From assembly GCF_002813455.1 (NCBI RefSeq), contig NZ_PHHE01000001.1:2356001-2420000 (forward strand): a stretch of 64,000 nt of DNA, written 5' to 3'. Positions 26,746-35,512 of this stretch are shown piece by piece (within the stretch, counting starts at the first letter, position 1; every line of letters begins with the position of its first letter). The stretch comes from Pseudomonas baetica. GTDB lineage: Bacteria; Pseudomonadota; Gammaproteobacteria; Pseudomonadales; Pseudomonadaceae. Below the pieces are notes generated by a model. The model was not told the origin of the DNA and searched no databases. It saw only the letters and a program-made list of their open reading frames with translations. A program made the translations under genes and the position numbers.

Positions 26746-29606
26746 TACAGGGCCTCCACTAATGCACGCACTTCGTTGGCGCTGCCCACGGTGAGGGCTT
26801 GTTGAGCAAGGGTTTGCGCCTGGGTCAGGCTGAGTTCGCGGATGCGCGCCTTGACCTCGGCAATGCTGCGACCGGACACGCTCAGCTCATCGACGCCGAG
26901 GCCAACCAGCACCGGCACCGCCAACGGATCGGCCGCCAGTTCGCCGCACACGCCGACCCATTTGCCATGGGCATGGGCCGCACGCACGGTGATGTCGATC
27001 AGTTGCAGCACCGCCGGGTGCAAGCCGTCAGCCTGGGCCGACAGCGTCGGGTGACCACGGTCGATGGCCAGGGTGTATTGGGTCAGGTCGTTGGTGCCGA
27101 CGCTGAAGAAGTCGACTTCCATGGCCAAGACCGGCGCGAGCAACGCGGCGGACGGCACTTCGATCATGATCCCCAGTTGCAGATCGGCAACCGGGATTTC
27201 CAGGCGCAAGCGCTCGGTCATGTCGCGAGCCTGACGCCACTCTTCAACGCTGCCGACCATCGGGAACATGATCCGCAGCGGACGGTTGTCCGCCGAACGC
27301 AGCAAGGCGCGCAATTGCGCTTCCATGATCTGCGGACGCTGCAAGGTCAGGCGAATGCCGCGCACGCCGAGGAACGGGTTTTCTTCCTTGGCGATCGGCC
27401 AATACGGCAGCGGCTTGTCGCCGCCGACATCCAGCGTACGCACCACCAGCGGTCGACCGGCGAGGCCGTCGAGAACGCGGCGGTATTCGGCTTCCTGAGT
27501 GGCTTCATCCGGCGCTTGCGGGTGGGCCATGAAAATCAGTTCGGTGCGCAACAGACCGATGCCTTCGGCGCCCTGCTCTACCGCGCTGATGACGCCAGCG
27601 CTTTCGCCAATGTTGGCGAACACTTCCACGGCGTGGCCGTCGGTGGTGTGCGCCGGTTGATGGCGTTGTTCGGCAGCAGCCTTGAGGCGTTGTTCGCGGG
27701 TGTCGCGTTCTTCGCTGGCGCGTTGCAGGGTCGCAGCATCGGCGTCGACATGCAGACGACCGCGTTGACCGTCGAGCAGCAACGGCGTGCCTGGTTTGAG
27801 CAGCAACACCGCCGCACCTGCACCGACCAGCGCGGGAATACCGAGGGCACGGGCGACGATGGCGCTGTGCGCGGTGGCGCCGCCGCGTGCGGTGAGAATC
27901 CCCGCTACTCGCGCCGGATCGAGCCGCGCCACGTCGGACGGGCCGACTTCGTCCATCACCAGAATGTACGGTTGCTCAGGCTCGTTCGGCGTCTGCACGC
28001 CGCACAATTGCGCCAAGACACGGCGACCAATGTCGCGCAGATCCGCCGCCCGTTCGGCGAGCAACGCGTCCTGCAGCGATTCCTGTTGCTTGGCCGCAGC
28101 TTCGATCACTGCCATCCACGCCGCTTCAGCGCTTTCGCCTTGCTTGAGGCGCGTGTCGACTTCGTCGGTCAGTTCCGGGTCGTCGAGCATCTCCTGATGG
28201 GTGATGAAAATCTCGCGGATGGCTTTGGCTTTGCTGCGTTCGATCAAGCCTTGAATGTCGCTGCGCACATCGCTCAGCGCTTGCTTGAGACGCTCGCGTT
28301 CGATCGCGGCGGACTCACCACGCAGCGGGTATTCGATGGTTTGCTGCACTTGAATGTGCGCCGGGCCGACGGCGATGCCCGGTGCCGCGGGAATCGCTTG
28401 CAACTGAGTACCGGACGTCGGGGCGATGACGACTTCGGCGATATCGGCGATGACTTCGCGTTGCTGACTCACGGCGGGCAGCGGCTCGACCTCTTCACCG
28501 AGGCCTTCTTCGATGGCGGCGAGCAAAGCCGGCAATGCGTCGGCAGCAATGCTCGGTTCGGCGATCAACTCCAGCACCTGACCACGACGAGCGCCGAGGC
28601 TGAGCAGTTTGCTCAAGCTCTTCACCGATACGGCGCTGTCCTGACCGTCGACGATGCGCACACGGATTTCGCCATCAAAACTCTTCGCCAGTTGCGCCAG
28701 GATCTTCGCCGGGCGTGCGTGCAGACCGTGGGCGTTGGCCAAGGCGATGCGTGCGCTCGGCCAGTCGGCAGGCAACTCGCCCCCCAGCACTTCAAGGACT
28801 TTACGGCTGCTGGTGGCGCGGCCCAGTTCATGGCCGCGACCTTCGATCAACAACGCGCACAGCCGCTCAAGCAAGGCCTGATGCGCTTCGCCGAGGCTGG
28901 CCAGGCAGAACAGACCGCTCAGCGGTTGACCGAGATAGCGTATTGGTTTGTCCGGGGTGACGAAGGCCAGCCCCGGACGCTTCACGGTTTGCTCGCTGTG
29001 TAGCCACCACAGACCATCGCCCAACGGCAGCGCTTCGACTTGCTGCAACACGCCAGCAAAACCGTTGCTCACGCAATCGGCCTGACGCAGCAGACGCGCC
29101 CCCCGCCAAACCAACTCTTCGAAATCGTCGGCAGCAACACCGAGGCCGATCATCTGTGCGTCCAGCGCCAATTCCTGCGGCGCGCCTTGCAGCAACTTCA
29201 ACAGTGCTTCGGGCGAACTGGCGCGACGCAGGGCCTGGCCCAGATCGGTCTCGCCGAGGGCCCGGGTCAGCAGTTGCAACAGGCGCAGGTGTTCGTCGGA
29301 TTTGGCCGCAATGCCGATAGCCAGATAAACGATCTGGCCATCGCCCCAATCGACACCCTCGGGAAACTGCATCAGGCGCACGCCAGTGGCGAACACCTGA
29401 TCGCGGGTTTCGGGGGTACCGTGGGGGATGGCAATACCTTGACCAAGAAAGGTCGAGCCCTGGGCTTCCCGGGCCTGCAGTCCGGCCAGGTATCCGTCGG
29501 CGACCAATCCATCGGCGACCAGATGATTGGCGAGTAATTGCAGGGCAGCGGGTTTATCCACAGCCGATTGGCCCATGGATATCTGCTCTATAGTGAGCTC
29601 GAGCAT
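26745..29606 (-). CDS. fruB: Fructose PTS multiphosphoryl transfer protein (EIIA-HPr-EI)
   Basis: 953 residues with three fused phosphotransfer units: EIIA (1-145, His62 in AIPHGTPE), HPr (285-370, His296 in HGLHARP) and Enzyme I (about 405-953, His580 in RGGATAHS). It carries phosphate from PEP to FruA without needing the general PTS enzymes, the usual arrangement in Pseudomonas. AAGGAG lies 6 bases before the ATG at 29606; an upstream ATG at 29627 lies before the ribosome-binding site and is rejected. Divergent from fruR across the operator region. Confidence 0.97.
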   Translation of the reverse strand: MLELTIEQISMGQSAVDKPAALQLLANHLVADGLVADGYLAGLQAREAQGSTFLGQGIAIPHGTPETRDQVFATGVRLMQFPEGVDWGDGQIVYLAIGIAAKSDEHLRLLQLLTRALGETDLGQALRRASSPEALLKLLQGAPQELALDAQMIGLGVAADDFEELVWRGARLLRQADCVSNGFAGVLQQVEALPLGDGLWWLHSEQTVKRPGLAFVTPDKPIRYLGQPLSGLFCLASLGEAHQALLERLCALLIEGRGHELGRATSSRKVLEVLGGELPADWPSARIALANAHGLHARPAKILAQLAKSFDGEIRVRIVDGQDSAVSVKSLSKLLSLGARRGQVLELIAEPSIAADALPALLAAIEEGLGEEVEPLPAVSQQREVIADIAEVVIAPTSGTQLQAIPAAPGIAVGPAHIQVQQTIEYPLRGESAAIERERLKQALSDVRSDIQGLIERSKAKAIREIFITHQEMLDDPELTDEVDTRLKQGESAEAAWMAVIEAAAKQQESLQDALLAERAADLRDIGRRVLAQLCGVQTPNEPEQPYILVMDEVGPSDVARLDPARVAGILTARGGATAHSAIVARALGIPALVGAGAAVLLLKPGTPLLLDGQRGRLHVDADAATLQRASEERDTREQRLKAAAEQRHQPAHTTDGHAVEVFANIGESAGVISAVEQGAEGIGLLRTELIFMAHPQAPDEATQEAEYRRVLDGLAGRPLVVRTLDVGGDKPLPYWPIAKEENPFLGVRGIRLTLQRPQIMEAQLRALLRSADNRPLRIMFPMVGSVEEWRQARDMTERLRLEIPVADLQLGIMIEVPSAALLAPVLAMEVDFFSVGTNDLTQYTLAIDRGHPTLSAQADGLHPAVLQLIDITVRAAHAHGKWVGVCGELAADPLAVPVLVGLGVDELSVSGRSIAEVKARIRELSLTQAQTLAQQALTVGSANEVRALVEAL

Positions 29607-29754
29607 GCGATCTCCTTTTTGGCACATGAAGGTGCCAGGTATTGTTTTGGATGGTTGCAGCTTAGGCGCTTGTCAGCTTCCTTTTCAGGGGCAGTTTTGG
29701 CGGTTTCACGGCAGGACCGGCCAAAAGCGTCTAAAACGTAGAAAATACGCCTGC

Positions 29755-29766
29755 TGAAACGTTTAA
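29755..29766 (-). promoter_or_regulatory. FruR/Cra operator of the fru operon
   Basis: The minus-strand sequence TTAAACGTTTCA equals the operator known for Cra (FruR) of Pseudomonas putida in front of fruBKA. It lies between divergent fruB and fruR. FruR should repress here until fructose-1-phosphate binds it. A weaker, similar site (CTAAAACGTAG) is at about 29730-29740. Confidence 0.85.
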
Positions 29767-29911
29767 TCTAGATTGATCGGCACGTTACTCGATAATGTCG
29801 CATCCTTGAAGTCCAACTTGTCGGATGCGTTGCGACAATGGTCGTCTGCCCGAATCGGGTAGGATTGGCGAAAATCTCGGCGCATGCTCGAAATAACAAG
29901 GAAATCCCGGG

Positions 29912-30907
29912 TTGAAACTCAGTGATATCGCGCGGTTGGCCGGAGTGTCCGTGACCACCGCCAGCTACGTCATCAACGGCAAGGCCGAACAGCAACGCAT
30001 CAGCAACGCGACCGTCGAGCGGGTGCGCGCGGTGGTCGAGCAGCACGGCTTCACGCCCAATCCACAAGCGGCCGGGTTGCGCAGTCGGCATACCCGCACG
30101 CTGGGCTTTATCCTGCCGGATCTGGAAAACCCCAGTTACGCGCGGATCGCCAAACTACTGGAACAAGGCGCGCGAGCACGCGGCTATCAACTGCTGATCG
30201 CCAGCTCCGACGATGCGCCGGACAGCGAGCGCCAGTTGTTGCAACTGTTCAAGGCGCGCCGCTGCGATGCGCTGATCGTCGCCAGTTGCCTGCCGGCCGG
30301 GGATGACAGCTACCGCCAGTTGCAGGCCAAGGGGCTGCCGATCATCGCCATCGACCGGGTCATGGAACCCGAGCATTTCTGTTCGGTGATCAGCGACGAC
30401 CGCGAGGCCAGTCTGCACCTGACCCAGAGCCTGCTCGATCCGCAGCTCAAACAGATCGTATTGCTTGGCGCCCGTCCAGAACTGAGCATCAGCCAGGAAC
30501 GTGCCGCCGGGTTCAAACAGGCCCTGGTCGATTTCAAAGGCGAAGTGCTGGTCGAACACGCCGAATCCTTCAGCCGCGAATGCGGCAGGCAATTGATGGA
30601 AGAACTCCTGCAACGCCTCGGCCATTTGCCGGATGCGCTGGTAACAACTTCCTACGTGCTGCTGCAGGGCGTGTTCGACGCCCTGCATGACTTCCCGCTC
30701 AAATCCCGCCCGTTGCGCCTCGGCACATTCGGCGACACGCAATTGCTCGACTTCCTACCATTGCCGGTCAACGCCATGGCCCAGCAGCACCAGTTGATCG
30801 CCGACAAGGCGCTGGAACTGGCACTGGCCGCCGTCGAGCAATCGGAATACAAGCCCGGCGTGCAAGCGATTGCCCGTACCTTCAAGCAGCGTATTCACCG
30901 GGACTGA
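29912..30907 (+). CDS. fruR: Catabolite repressor/activator FruR (Cra), LacI family
   Basis: 331 residues. The N-terminal LacI-type helix-turn-helix (MKLSDIARLAGVSVTTASYVINGKA) is followed by the hinge helix and a periplasmic-binding-protein-like effector domain. The start codon is TTG at 29912, with AAGGAA 8 bases upstream; no ATG or GTG would keep the full helix-turn-helix. It regulates fruBKA in response to fructose-1-phosphate. A tatD-like gene follows after 3 bases, so the two are probably co-transcribed. Confidence 0.94.
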   Translation: MKLSDIARLAGVSVTTASYVINGKAEQQRISNATVERVRAVVEQHGFTPNPQAAGLRSRHTRTLGFILPDLENPSYARIAKLLEQGARARGYQLLIASSDDAPDSERQLLQLFKARRCDALIVASCLPAGDDSYRQLQAKGLPIIAIDRVMEPEHFCSVISDDREASLHLTQSLLDPQLKQIVLLGARPELSISQERAAGFKQALVDFKGEVLVEHAESFSRECGRQLMEELLQRLGHLPDALVTTSYVLLQGVFDALHDFPLKSRPLRLGTFGDTQLLDFLPLPVNAMAQQHQLIADKALELALAAVEQSEYKPGVQAIARTFKQRIHRD

Positions 30908-30910
30908 ACC

Positions 30911-31687
30911 GTGGAGCTGATCGACAGCCACACCCACCTCGACTTCCCCGACTTCGACGCCGACCGCTCGGCGTTGTTGGCCGAAAGCCGCGCCCTCGGA
31001 GTGCGGCGGATGGTGGTACTGGGAGTCTATGAGGGTAATTGGCAGCGGGTATGGGATCTGGTGCAAAGCGATGCTGACTTGTACGCAGCGTTCGGTTTGC
31101 ATCCGGTGTATCTCGATCAGCATCGCCCCGAAGATGTGCTGGCGCTCGGTGACTGGCTGACGCGATTGCGCGGTCATCGGCAGTTGTGCGCGGTGGGTGA
31201 GATTGGTCTGGACTACTTCATCGAAACCCTCGACCGCGCGCGCCAACAGGCGCTGTTCGACGCACAACTGCAGCTGGCGGCGGACTTTGAATTACCGGCG
31301 CTGATTCATGTGCGCCGCAGTCACGCGGCGGTCATTGCCACGCTCAAGCGTTTTCGTCTGAAGCGAGCCGGGATCATCCATGCCTTTGCCGGTAGCCGTG
31401 AAGAAGCGCGCGAGTACATCAAGCTGGGTTTCAAACTCGGTCTGGGTGGCGCGCCGACCTGGCCGCAGGCGTTGCGCATGCATCGGGTGCTGGCGGATTT
31501 GCCACTGGATTCGATTGTGCTGGAAACCGATTCCCCGGACATGGCGCCCGCGATGTTTCCCGGTCAGCGCAACAGCCCGGCGCACTTGCCGGCGATCTGC
31601 GAGGCGCTGGCCGAGTTAATGAAGATCAGCCCTGAACAACTGGCTACCGCCAGCACTGCCAACAGCTGTGAAGTGTTTGGCTGGTAA
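30911..31687 (+). CDS. TatD-family metal-dependent hydrolase/DNase
   Basis: 258 residues of TIM-barrel amidohydrolase type. Metal ligands are visible in DSHTHLDF (residues 5-12), GEIGLDYF (near 97), LIHVRR (near 137), IHAFAG (near 160) and ETDSPD (near 207). Start is GTG at 30911, 3 bases after the fruR stop. Members act as 3'-5' exonucleases or related hydrolases; this one looks closer to the YjjV branch than to TatD itself. Confidence 0.9.
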   Translation: MELIDSHTHLDFPDFDADRSALLAESRALGVRRMVVLGVYEGNWQRVWDLVQSDADLYAAFGLHPVYLDQHRPEDVLALGDWLTRLRGHRQLCAVGEIGLDYFIETLDRARQQALFDAQLQLAADFELPALIHVRRSHAAVIATLKRFRLKRAGIIHAFAGSREEAREYIKLGFKLGLGGAPTWPQALRMHRVLADLPLDSIVLETDSPDMAPAMFPGQRNSPAHLPAICEALAELMKISPEQLATASTANSCEVFGW

Positions 31688-31695
31688 AAAAACCT

Positions 31696-31784
31696 TGTGG
31701 GAGCGAGCCTGCTCGCGAAAGCGGTGTGTCAGGTGACGAAGATGTCACTGGCAGATTGCATTCGCGAGCAGGCTCGCTCCCACA
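31696..31784. repeat. REPIN between tatD-like gene and chemoreceptor gene
   Basis: Inverted GGGAGCGAGCCTGCTCGC arms in the gap between two converging genes. Its middle (GCGGTGTGTCAGGTGACGAA) is close to that of the REPIN at 23959. Confidence 0.9.
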
Positions 31785-31800
31785 GTTTTTCGCCCGTGCC

Positions 31801-33831
31801 TCAGACGCGAAACGCGCTGATCAATTGTTTGAGTTCCACCACCTGCGCAGACAGCGCCCGGCTGGCATCTTCAGTCTGATGCGCACCTTGCGCCGTGCGC
31901 TCACCGGCGCGGTTGATCTCGACGATATTCTGATCGATGTCATGGGCCACCGCGGTTTGCTGCTCCACCGCAGCGGCAATCTGCTGGTTCTGATCGACGA
32001 TCATGCCTACAGCGCCGAGGATGTTTTCCAACGCCTGCTGGACCTTTTCCGACTGGCCGACCGTGCCGTTGGCCATCTGATGGCTGACGCCCATGGCCTT
32101 CACCGCCGCGCCGACGCCGCCGTGCAGCTTGGCGATCATCTGCTCTATCTCTTCGGTCGATTGCTGCGTGCGTTTGGCCAGGGTGCGTACTTCGTCCGCC
32201 ACCACCGCAAAACCGCGCCCCTGCTCGCCGGCTCGGGCGGCTTCTATCGCGGCGTTGAGCGCCAGCAGGTTGGTCTGCTCGGCGATGCTCTTGATCACTT
32301 CCAGCACGCGGGTGATCGACTGGCTGTCACTGGCCAGTTGATTGATCACCAGCACCGACTGATCGATCTCGCTGGCCAGGGCGGCAATACTGCCTTGCTG
32401 CGATTCCACCAGGCCACGACCATTGATGGTCTCGTCGTTCACGCTGTGCGCGCTGCTCACCGCCGCCGCTGCACTGCGCGCTACCTCCAGTGAAGTCGCC
32501 GACATCTGATTCATCGCCGTCGCCACCTGCTCGATCTGCGTGCGCTGTCCGGCGACCGCCTGATTGCTTTGCGCAGAAACGTTTTCAACTTGCCCGGCCT
32601 GACGCTCGACCTCGCCGACGGTGTGCCCTACCCGCTCGATCAAGTCGTGAATCTTGCGCACCGTGCCGTTGAACACTTCGCCCAATTCGCCCAGTTCATC
32701 GCGGCTGTTCGCTTTGAAGGTAACGGTCATGTCACCGGCCGCGACCTTGTCCATCATCGCGCCCAGGCGTTTGAGTGTGGTGCGGGTCGAGGCGTAGAAA
32801 CCGCCGTAGAGATAAAAAATCAGCACAAACACCACCGACAACGCCACAGCCTGCAAGACCATGTGCGTGCGGTTCTGCGCCAGACGCTGCTGCAATTGGG
32901 TGTCGAGGAATTTCAGGGTGGCTTCGTTGAGCTGCCAGGTTTTGTCGATAAGTCCGGTCACCTGGTCGTAAAACGCCTGCCACGGTGCATCAAGGGTATC
33001 GGCTATCACCACTTGTTCTTCGAACAATTCACTGGCCTGTTTCAGCGACACCTTGCTGGCCTCGGCCGGAGCGCTGAGGGTTTCACGCGCGGCCGTGCTG
33101 GAGCCCAGCGCGTCCTGCAGTTTCAAGCCGTACTCGGCCTGGAGCTTTTCGATCTGCACCAGCAACTCATCAAAACGGGTGCTTGACGAACTGTTGAGAA
33201 AGCCCTGACCCAACGAATACGAGCCCATGGCCCGGCCTTCGCCAAGGGTTTGCGTGACGGTCGGCGTAATCAGCGTGACCAGTTCGCTGAGTTGGCGGAT
33301 ATCGCTCTGGTTGTCGCGGCTCAGCCCCGCCTGACTGGTGATGATCTGGCTGAATATCTGCGCACTGGCCAGCAATTTGCCGATCAAGGCACTTTTGCTT
33401 TGCAGGGAGTTTTCCGCTTGCTGGGCTTTGAACGCGGCAATCATTTCATCGCGTTTGCCGTCAAACACCTTGATCTGCTCGGGATCGTCGGTCATTGCCG
33501 TGAGCCCTTGCAGGCGCGCCAAAACGGCTTGTTCAAGGGTGGTGATCTGCGCTTCGACGTTACCGGCCTTGCCGGACTGGCCGAGGGTGACGTCGATCTG
33601 CACCAGATTGTTCAGGGTCTCCAGATCCCGGCGCAGGCTCAGGCTACTGCCCAGCAGATCGAGGCTTTGCAGTTCGATCCGGGTGCCCTGGAATTCGCGA
33701 TAAGAGTCGCGCACCAGATAGAAATTGGTCACCAGCATCGGCACCAGAAACAGCACGCTGATCAGGCTGAACTTCATGCCGAAGCTCAGACGGTTCATCA
33801 GCGAGACGGCGGGATAGAGCAAGCTCTTCAC
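31801..33831 (-). CDS. Methyl-accepting chemotaxis protein
   Basis: About 676 residues. First membrane segment [19 protein letters not shown] (about 22-40), a long helical periplasmic sensor (40-335), second segment [19 protein letters not shown], a HAMP domain, and the signalling domain with the invariant tip [20 protein letters not shown] and [17 protein letters not shown]. The ligand is unknown. I prefer the GTG at 33831 with GGGAG upstream; an ATG at 33894 would add 21 residues that look non-coding (Cys-rich, no site). Confidence 0.93.
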   Translation of the reverse strand: MKSLLYPAVSLMNRLSFGMKFSLISVLFLVPMLVTNFYLVRDSYREFQGTRIELQSLDLLGSSLSLRRDLETLNNLVQIDVTLGQSGKAGNVEAQITTLEQAVLARLQGLTAMTDDPEQIKVFDGKRDEMIAAFKAQQAENSLQSKSALIGKLLASAQIFSQIITSQAGLSRDNQSDIRQLSELVTLITPTVTQTLGEGRAMGSYSLGQGFLNSSSSTRFDELLVQIEKLQAEYGLKLQDALGSSTAARETLSAPAEASKVSLKQASELFEEQVVIADTLDAPWQAFYDQVTGLIDKTWQLNEATLKFLDTQLQQRLAQNRTHMVLQAVALSVVFVLIFYLYGGFYASTRTTLKRLGAMMDKVAAGDMTVTFKANSRDELGELGEVFNGTVRKIHDLIERVGHTVGEVERQAGQVENVSAQSNQAVAGQRTQIEQVATAMNQMSATSLEVARSAAAAVSSAHSVNDETINGRGLVESQQGSIAALASEIDQSVLVINQLASDSQSITRVLEVIKSIAEQTNLLALNAAIEAARAGEQGRGFAVVADEVRTLAKRTQQSTEEIEQMIAKLHGGVGAAVKAMGVSHQMANGTVGQSEKVQQALENILGAVGMIVDQNQQIAAAVEQQTAVAHDIDQNIVEINRAGERTAQGAHQTEDASRALSAQVVELKQLISAFRV

Positions 33832-33960
33832 TGGAAGTCTCCCTTGGTTTTTCTTGTTTTTATTGGCAGGCGCGCAGAGACAGCAGATAGCCACTATCGG
33901 GCGCCATCTCTGTATAGCGCAAATCGGAGGGAGGCTTTGTAACTTAAGGTTAACGGCAAA

Positions 33961-34036
33961 AAAGATCGCAGCCTGCGGCGGCGCCTACAGGAAAAACTCG
34001 ATCCCAGTGTAGGTGCTGCCGCAGGCTGCGATCTTT
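33961..34036. repeat. REP pair of the GCTGCCGCAGGCTGCGATC class
   Basis: AAAGATCGCAGCCTGCGGC and its inverted partner GCTGCCGCAGGCTGCGATCT flank about 35 bases. This is a different REP class from the six GGGAGCGAGCCTGC REPINs. It lies 16 bases after the ampE stop codon. Confidence 0.85.
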
Positions 34037-34051
34037 TGATCTTGCTTTACA

Positions 34052-34891
34052 TCAGTGAATCAATACGGTCCACAAGGCAAACCCGGCATACCACAGCACC
34101 GCTGCGCGCAGCAGCAGTTCCCACAGGCAATCGAGGGTGTTGATGCCTTCCGGGCCAACCGCAGGAGGCGGGATCTCCCCTGCGGCCAATCCAACCTTGT
34201 TGATCAATTGCGCGGCGCTGATGTTCCAGTTCAGCAACTCATGCAACATCACCCGGCTGACCGCCACAAAATTGCCGACCAACGCGAAACTTGCCGCCAA
34301 CAGACGCACCGGCACCCAGTCGAAGGCATGGCGCAACTGCGCGGCACGCTCGACCAGCGCCGGGTTGTGCCCATGCTCTTCGGCCAGCGCCAGCAAGCGA
34401 TAAGCCAACGCCGCCACCGGACCGAGCAGGAAATACCAGAAGATCACCGCGAAGAAACTCTGATAGGCCTGCCACAACAGATGCCCCTGTACCCGGTCGA
34501 GCAATTGCTCGCCGCTGTCGGCACAGATATCCAGATCACGCTTGGCCACGTGGGCCGCCGCTTGCAGATCCTCACGCCGCCAGGCATCACGGAACGGCCC
34601 GAGACCGCCGAGCAAATCACCGCGCCCCAGGCTGTAAATCACCACCAGCAGATGCACTGGCAACGCGAGCAAGCCGTACGCCACCGGCTCCAGCACCACC
34701 AGCAACAGCGCGAGCAGCGCCACCGGAAACAGCACCAGAATCGTCAGCACCAGCCATGGCTGTTTGGCCAGACGCTCGCTGCTTTCGAGTTTGTTCAGTT
34801 CGCGGATCCATCCGCCATCGCGTTGAACACGGTGACGCAGGGCCGAGAACTTCTCGATCCACAGCGCCAGCAGTAACACCAGAAAACTCAT
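34052..34891 (-). CDS. ampE: Inner-membrane protein AmpE
   Basis: 279 residues with about four membrane segments, the first at the N-terminus (MSFLVLLLALWIEKFSALR) and the last at the C-terminus. Family AmpE/CobD-like; the role in beta-lactamase induction is indirect and poorly defined. The ATG overlaps the ampD stop codon (ATGA at 34888-34891), so the pair is translationally coupled. Confidence 0.93.
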   Translation of the reverse strand: MSFLVLLLALWIEKFSALRHRVQRDGGWIRELNKLESSERLAKQPWLVLTILVLFPVALLALLLVVLEPVAYGLLALPVHLLVVIYSLGRGDLLGGLGPFRDAWRREDLQAAAHVAKRDLDICADSGEQLLDRVQGHLLWQAYQSFFAVIFWYFLLGPVAALAYRLLALAEEHGHNPALVERAAQLRHAFDWVPVRLLAASFALVGNFVAVSRVMLHELLNWNISAAQLINKVGLAAGEIPPPAVGPEGINTLDCLWELLLRAAVLWYAGFALWTVLIH

Positions 34892-35448
34892 TGTCCTTCC
34901 TCTTGTGCCAGGGCTGCGCGGTAACGCGCCCAGTCGAATGCCGGGCCAGGATCGGTCTTGCGCCCGGGTGCAATGTCGCTGTGTCCGCAAATACGTGCGC
35001 CGGTGATGGCCGCAAATGCGCTTTGCAACTGGCGGGTCAGCACGGTCAGCGCCTGATACTGCGCGTCGGTGAACGGCAGATCATCGGTGCCTTCAAGCTC
35101 GATGCCCACGGAAAAATCGTTACAGGTTTCGCGCCCCTCGAACATCGACACGCCCGCATGCCACGCCCGCTCAAGACAGGAGACAAACTGGGTGACCTTG
35201 CCGTCACGTTCGATCAGAAAATGCGCCGAGACCCGTAGGTCGGCAATCCCTGCAAAGTAGGGATGTTCGGTGACATCCAGGCGATTCTGGAAAAAATCCT
35301 GCACCTTGCCGGTGGCGAACTGCGCCGGTGGCAGGCTGATGTTGTGGATCACCAACAGGGAAATTTCGCCCGCAGGGCGTTCATTGAAGTTGGGCGATGG
35401 GCAGACCTGCACCCCCTGACACCACCCGCTAGCGGGATCCAACTGCAT
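34888..35448 (-). CDS. ampD: 1,6-anhydro-N-acetylmuramyl-L-alanine amidase AmpD
   Basis: 186 residues, Amidase_2 fold. Zn ligands are His35 in LLVIHNISLPP and the His and Asp of GHSDIAPGRKTDPGP. The catalytic Glu lies in VGIELEGTDD. It cleaves recycled anhydro-muropeptides in the cytoplasm and so keeps AmpR-controlled beta-lactamase off; no ampC or ampR is in the window. The start at 35448 has GAAGGAA 6 bases upstream; the longer frame to 35607 lacks family similarity. Confidence 0.95.
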   Translation of the reverse strand: MQLDPASGWCQGVQVCPSPNFNERPAGEISLLVIHNISLPPAQFATGKVQDFFQNRLDVTEHPYFAGIADLRVSAHFLIERDGKVTQFVSCLERAWHAGVSMFEGRETCNDFSVGIELEGTDDLPFTDAQYQALTVLTRQLQSAFAAITGARICGHSDIAPGRKTDPGPAFDWARYRAALAQEEGQ

Positions 35449-35512
35449 ACCGATTCCTTCAACGCGAACTGTGTTGGCGCCCAGTATGCCGTGATCGGCC
35501 CCCGGCGCGCGA

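Noticed and set aside
26799..29003. 734-codon plus-strand frame opposite fruB
   Set aside because: Shadow; fruB has all three phosphotransfer histidines.
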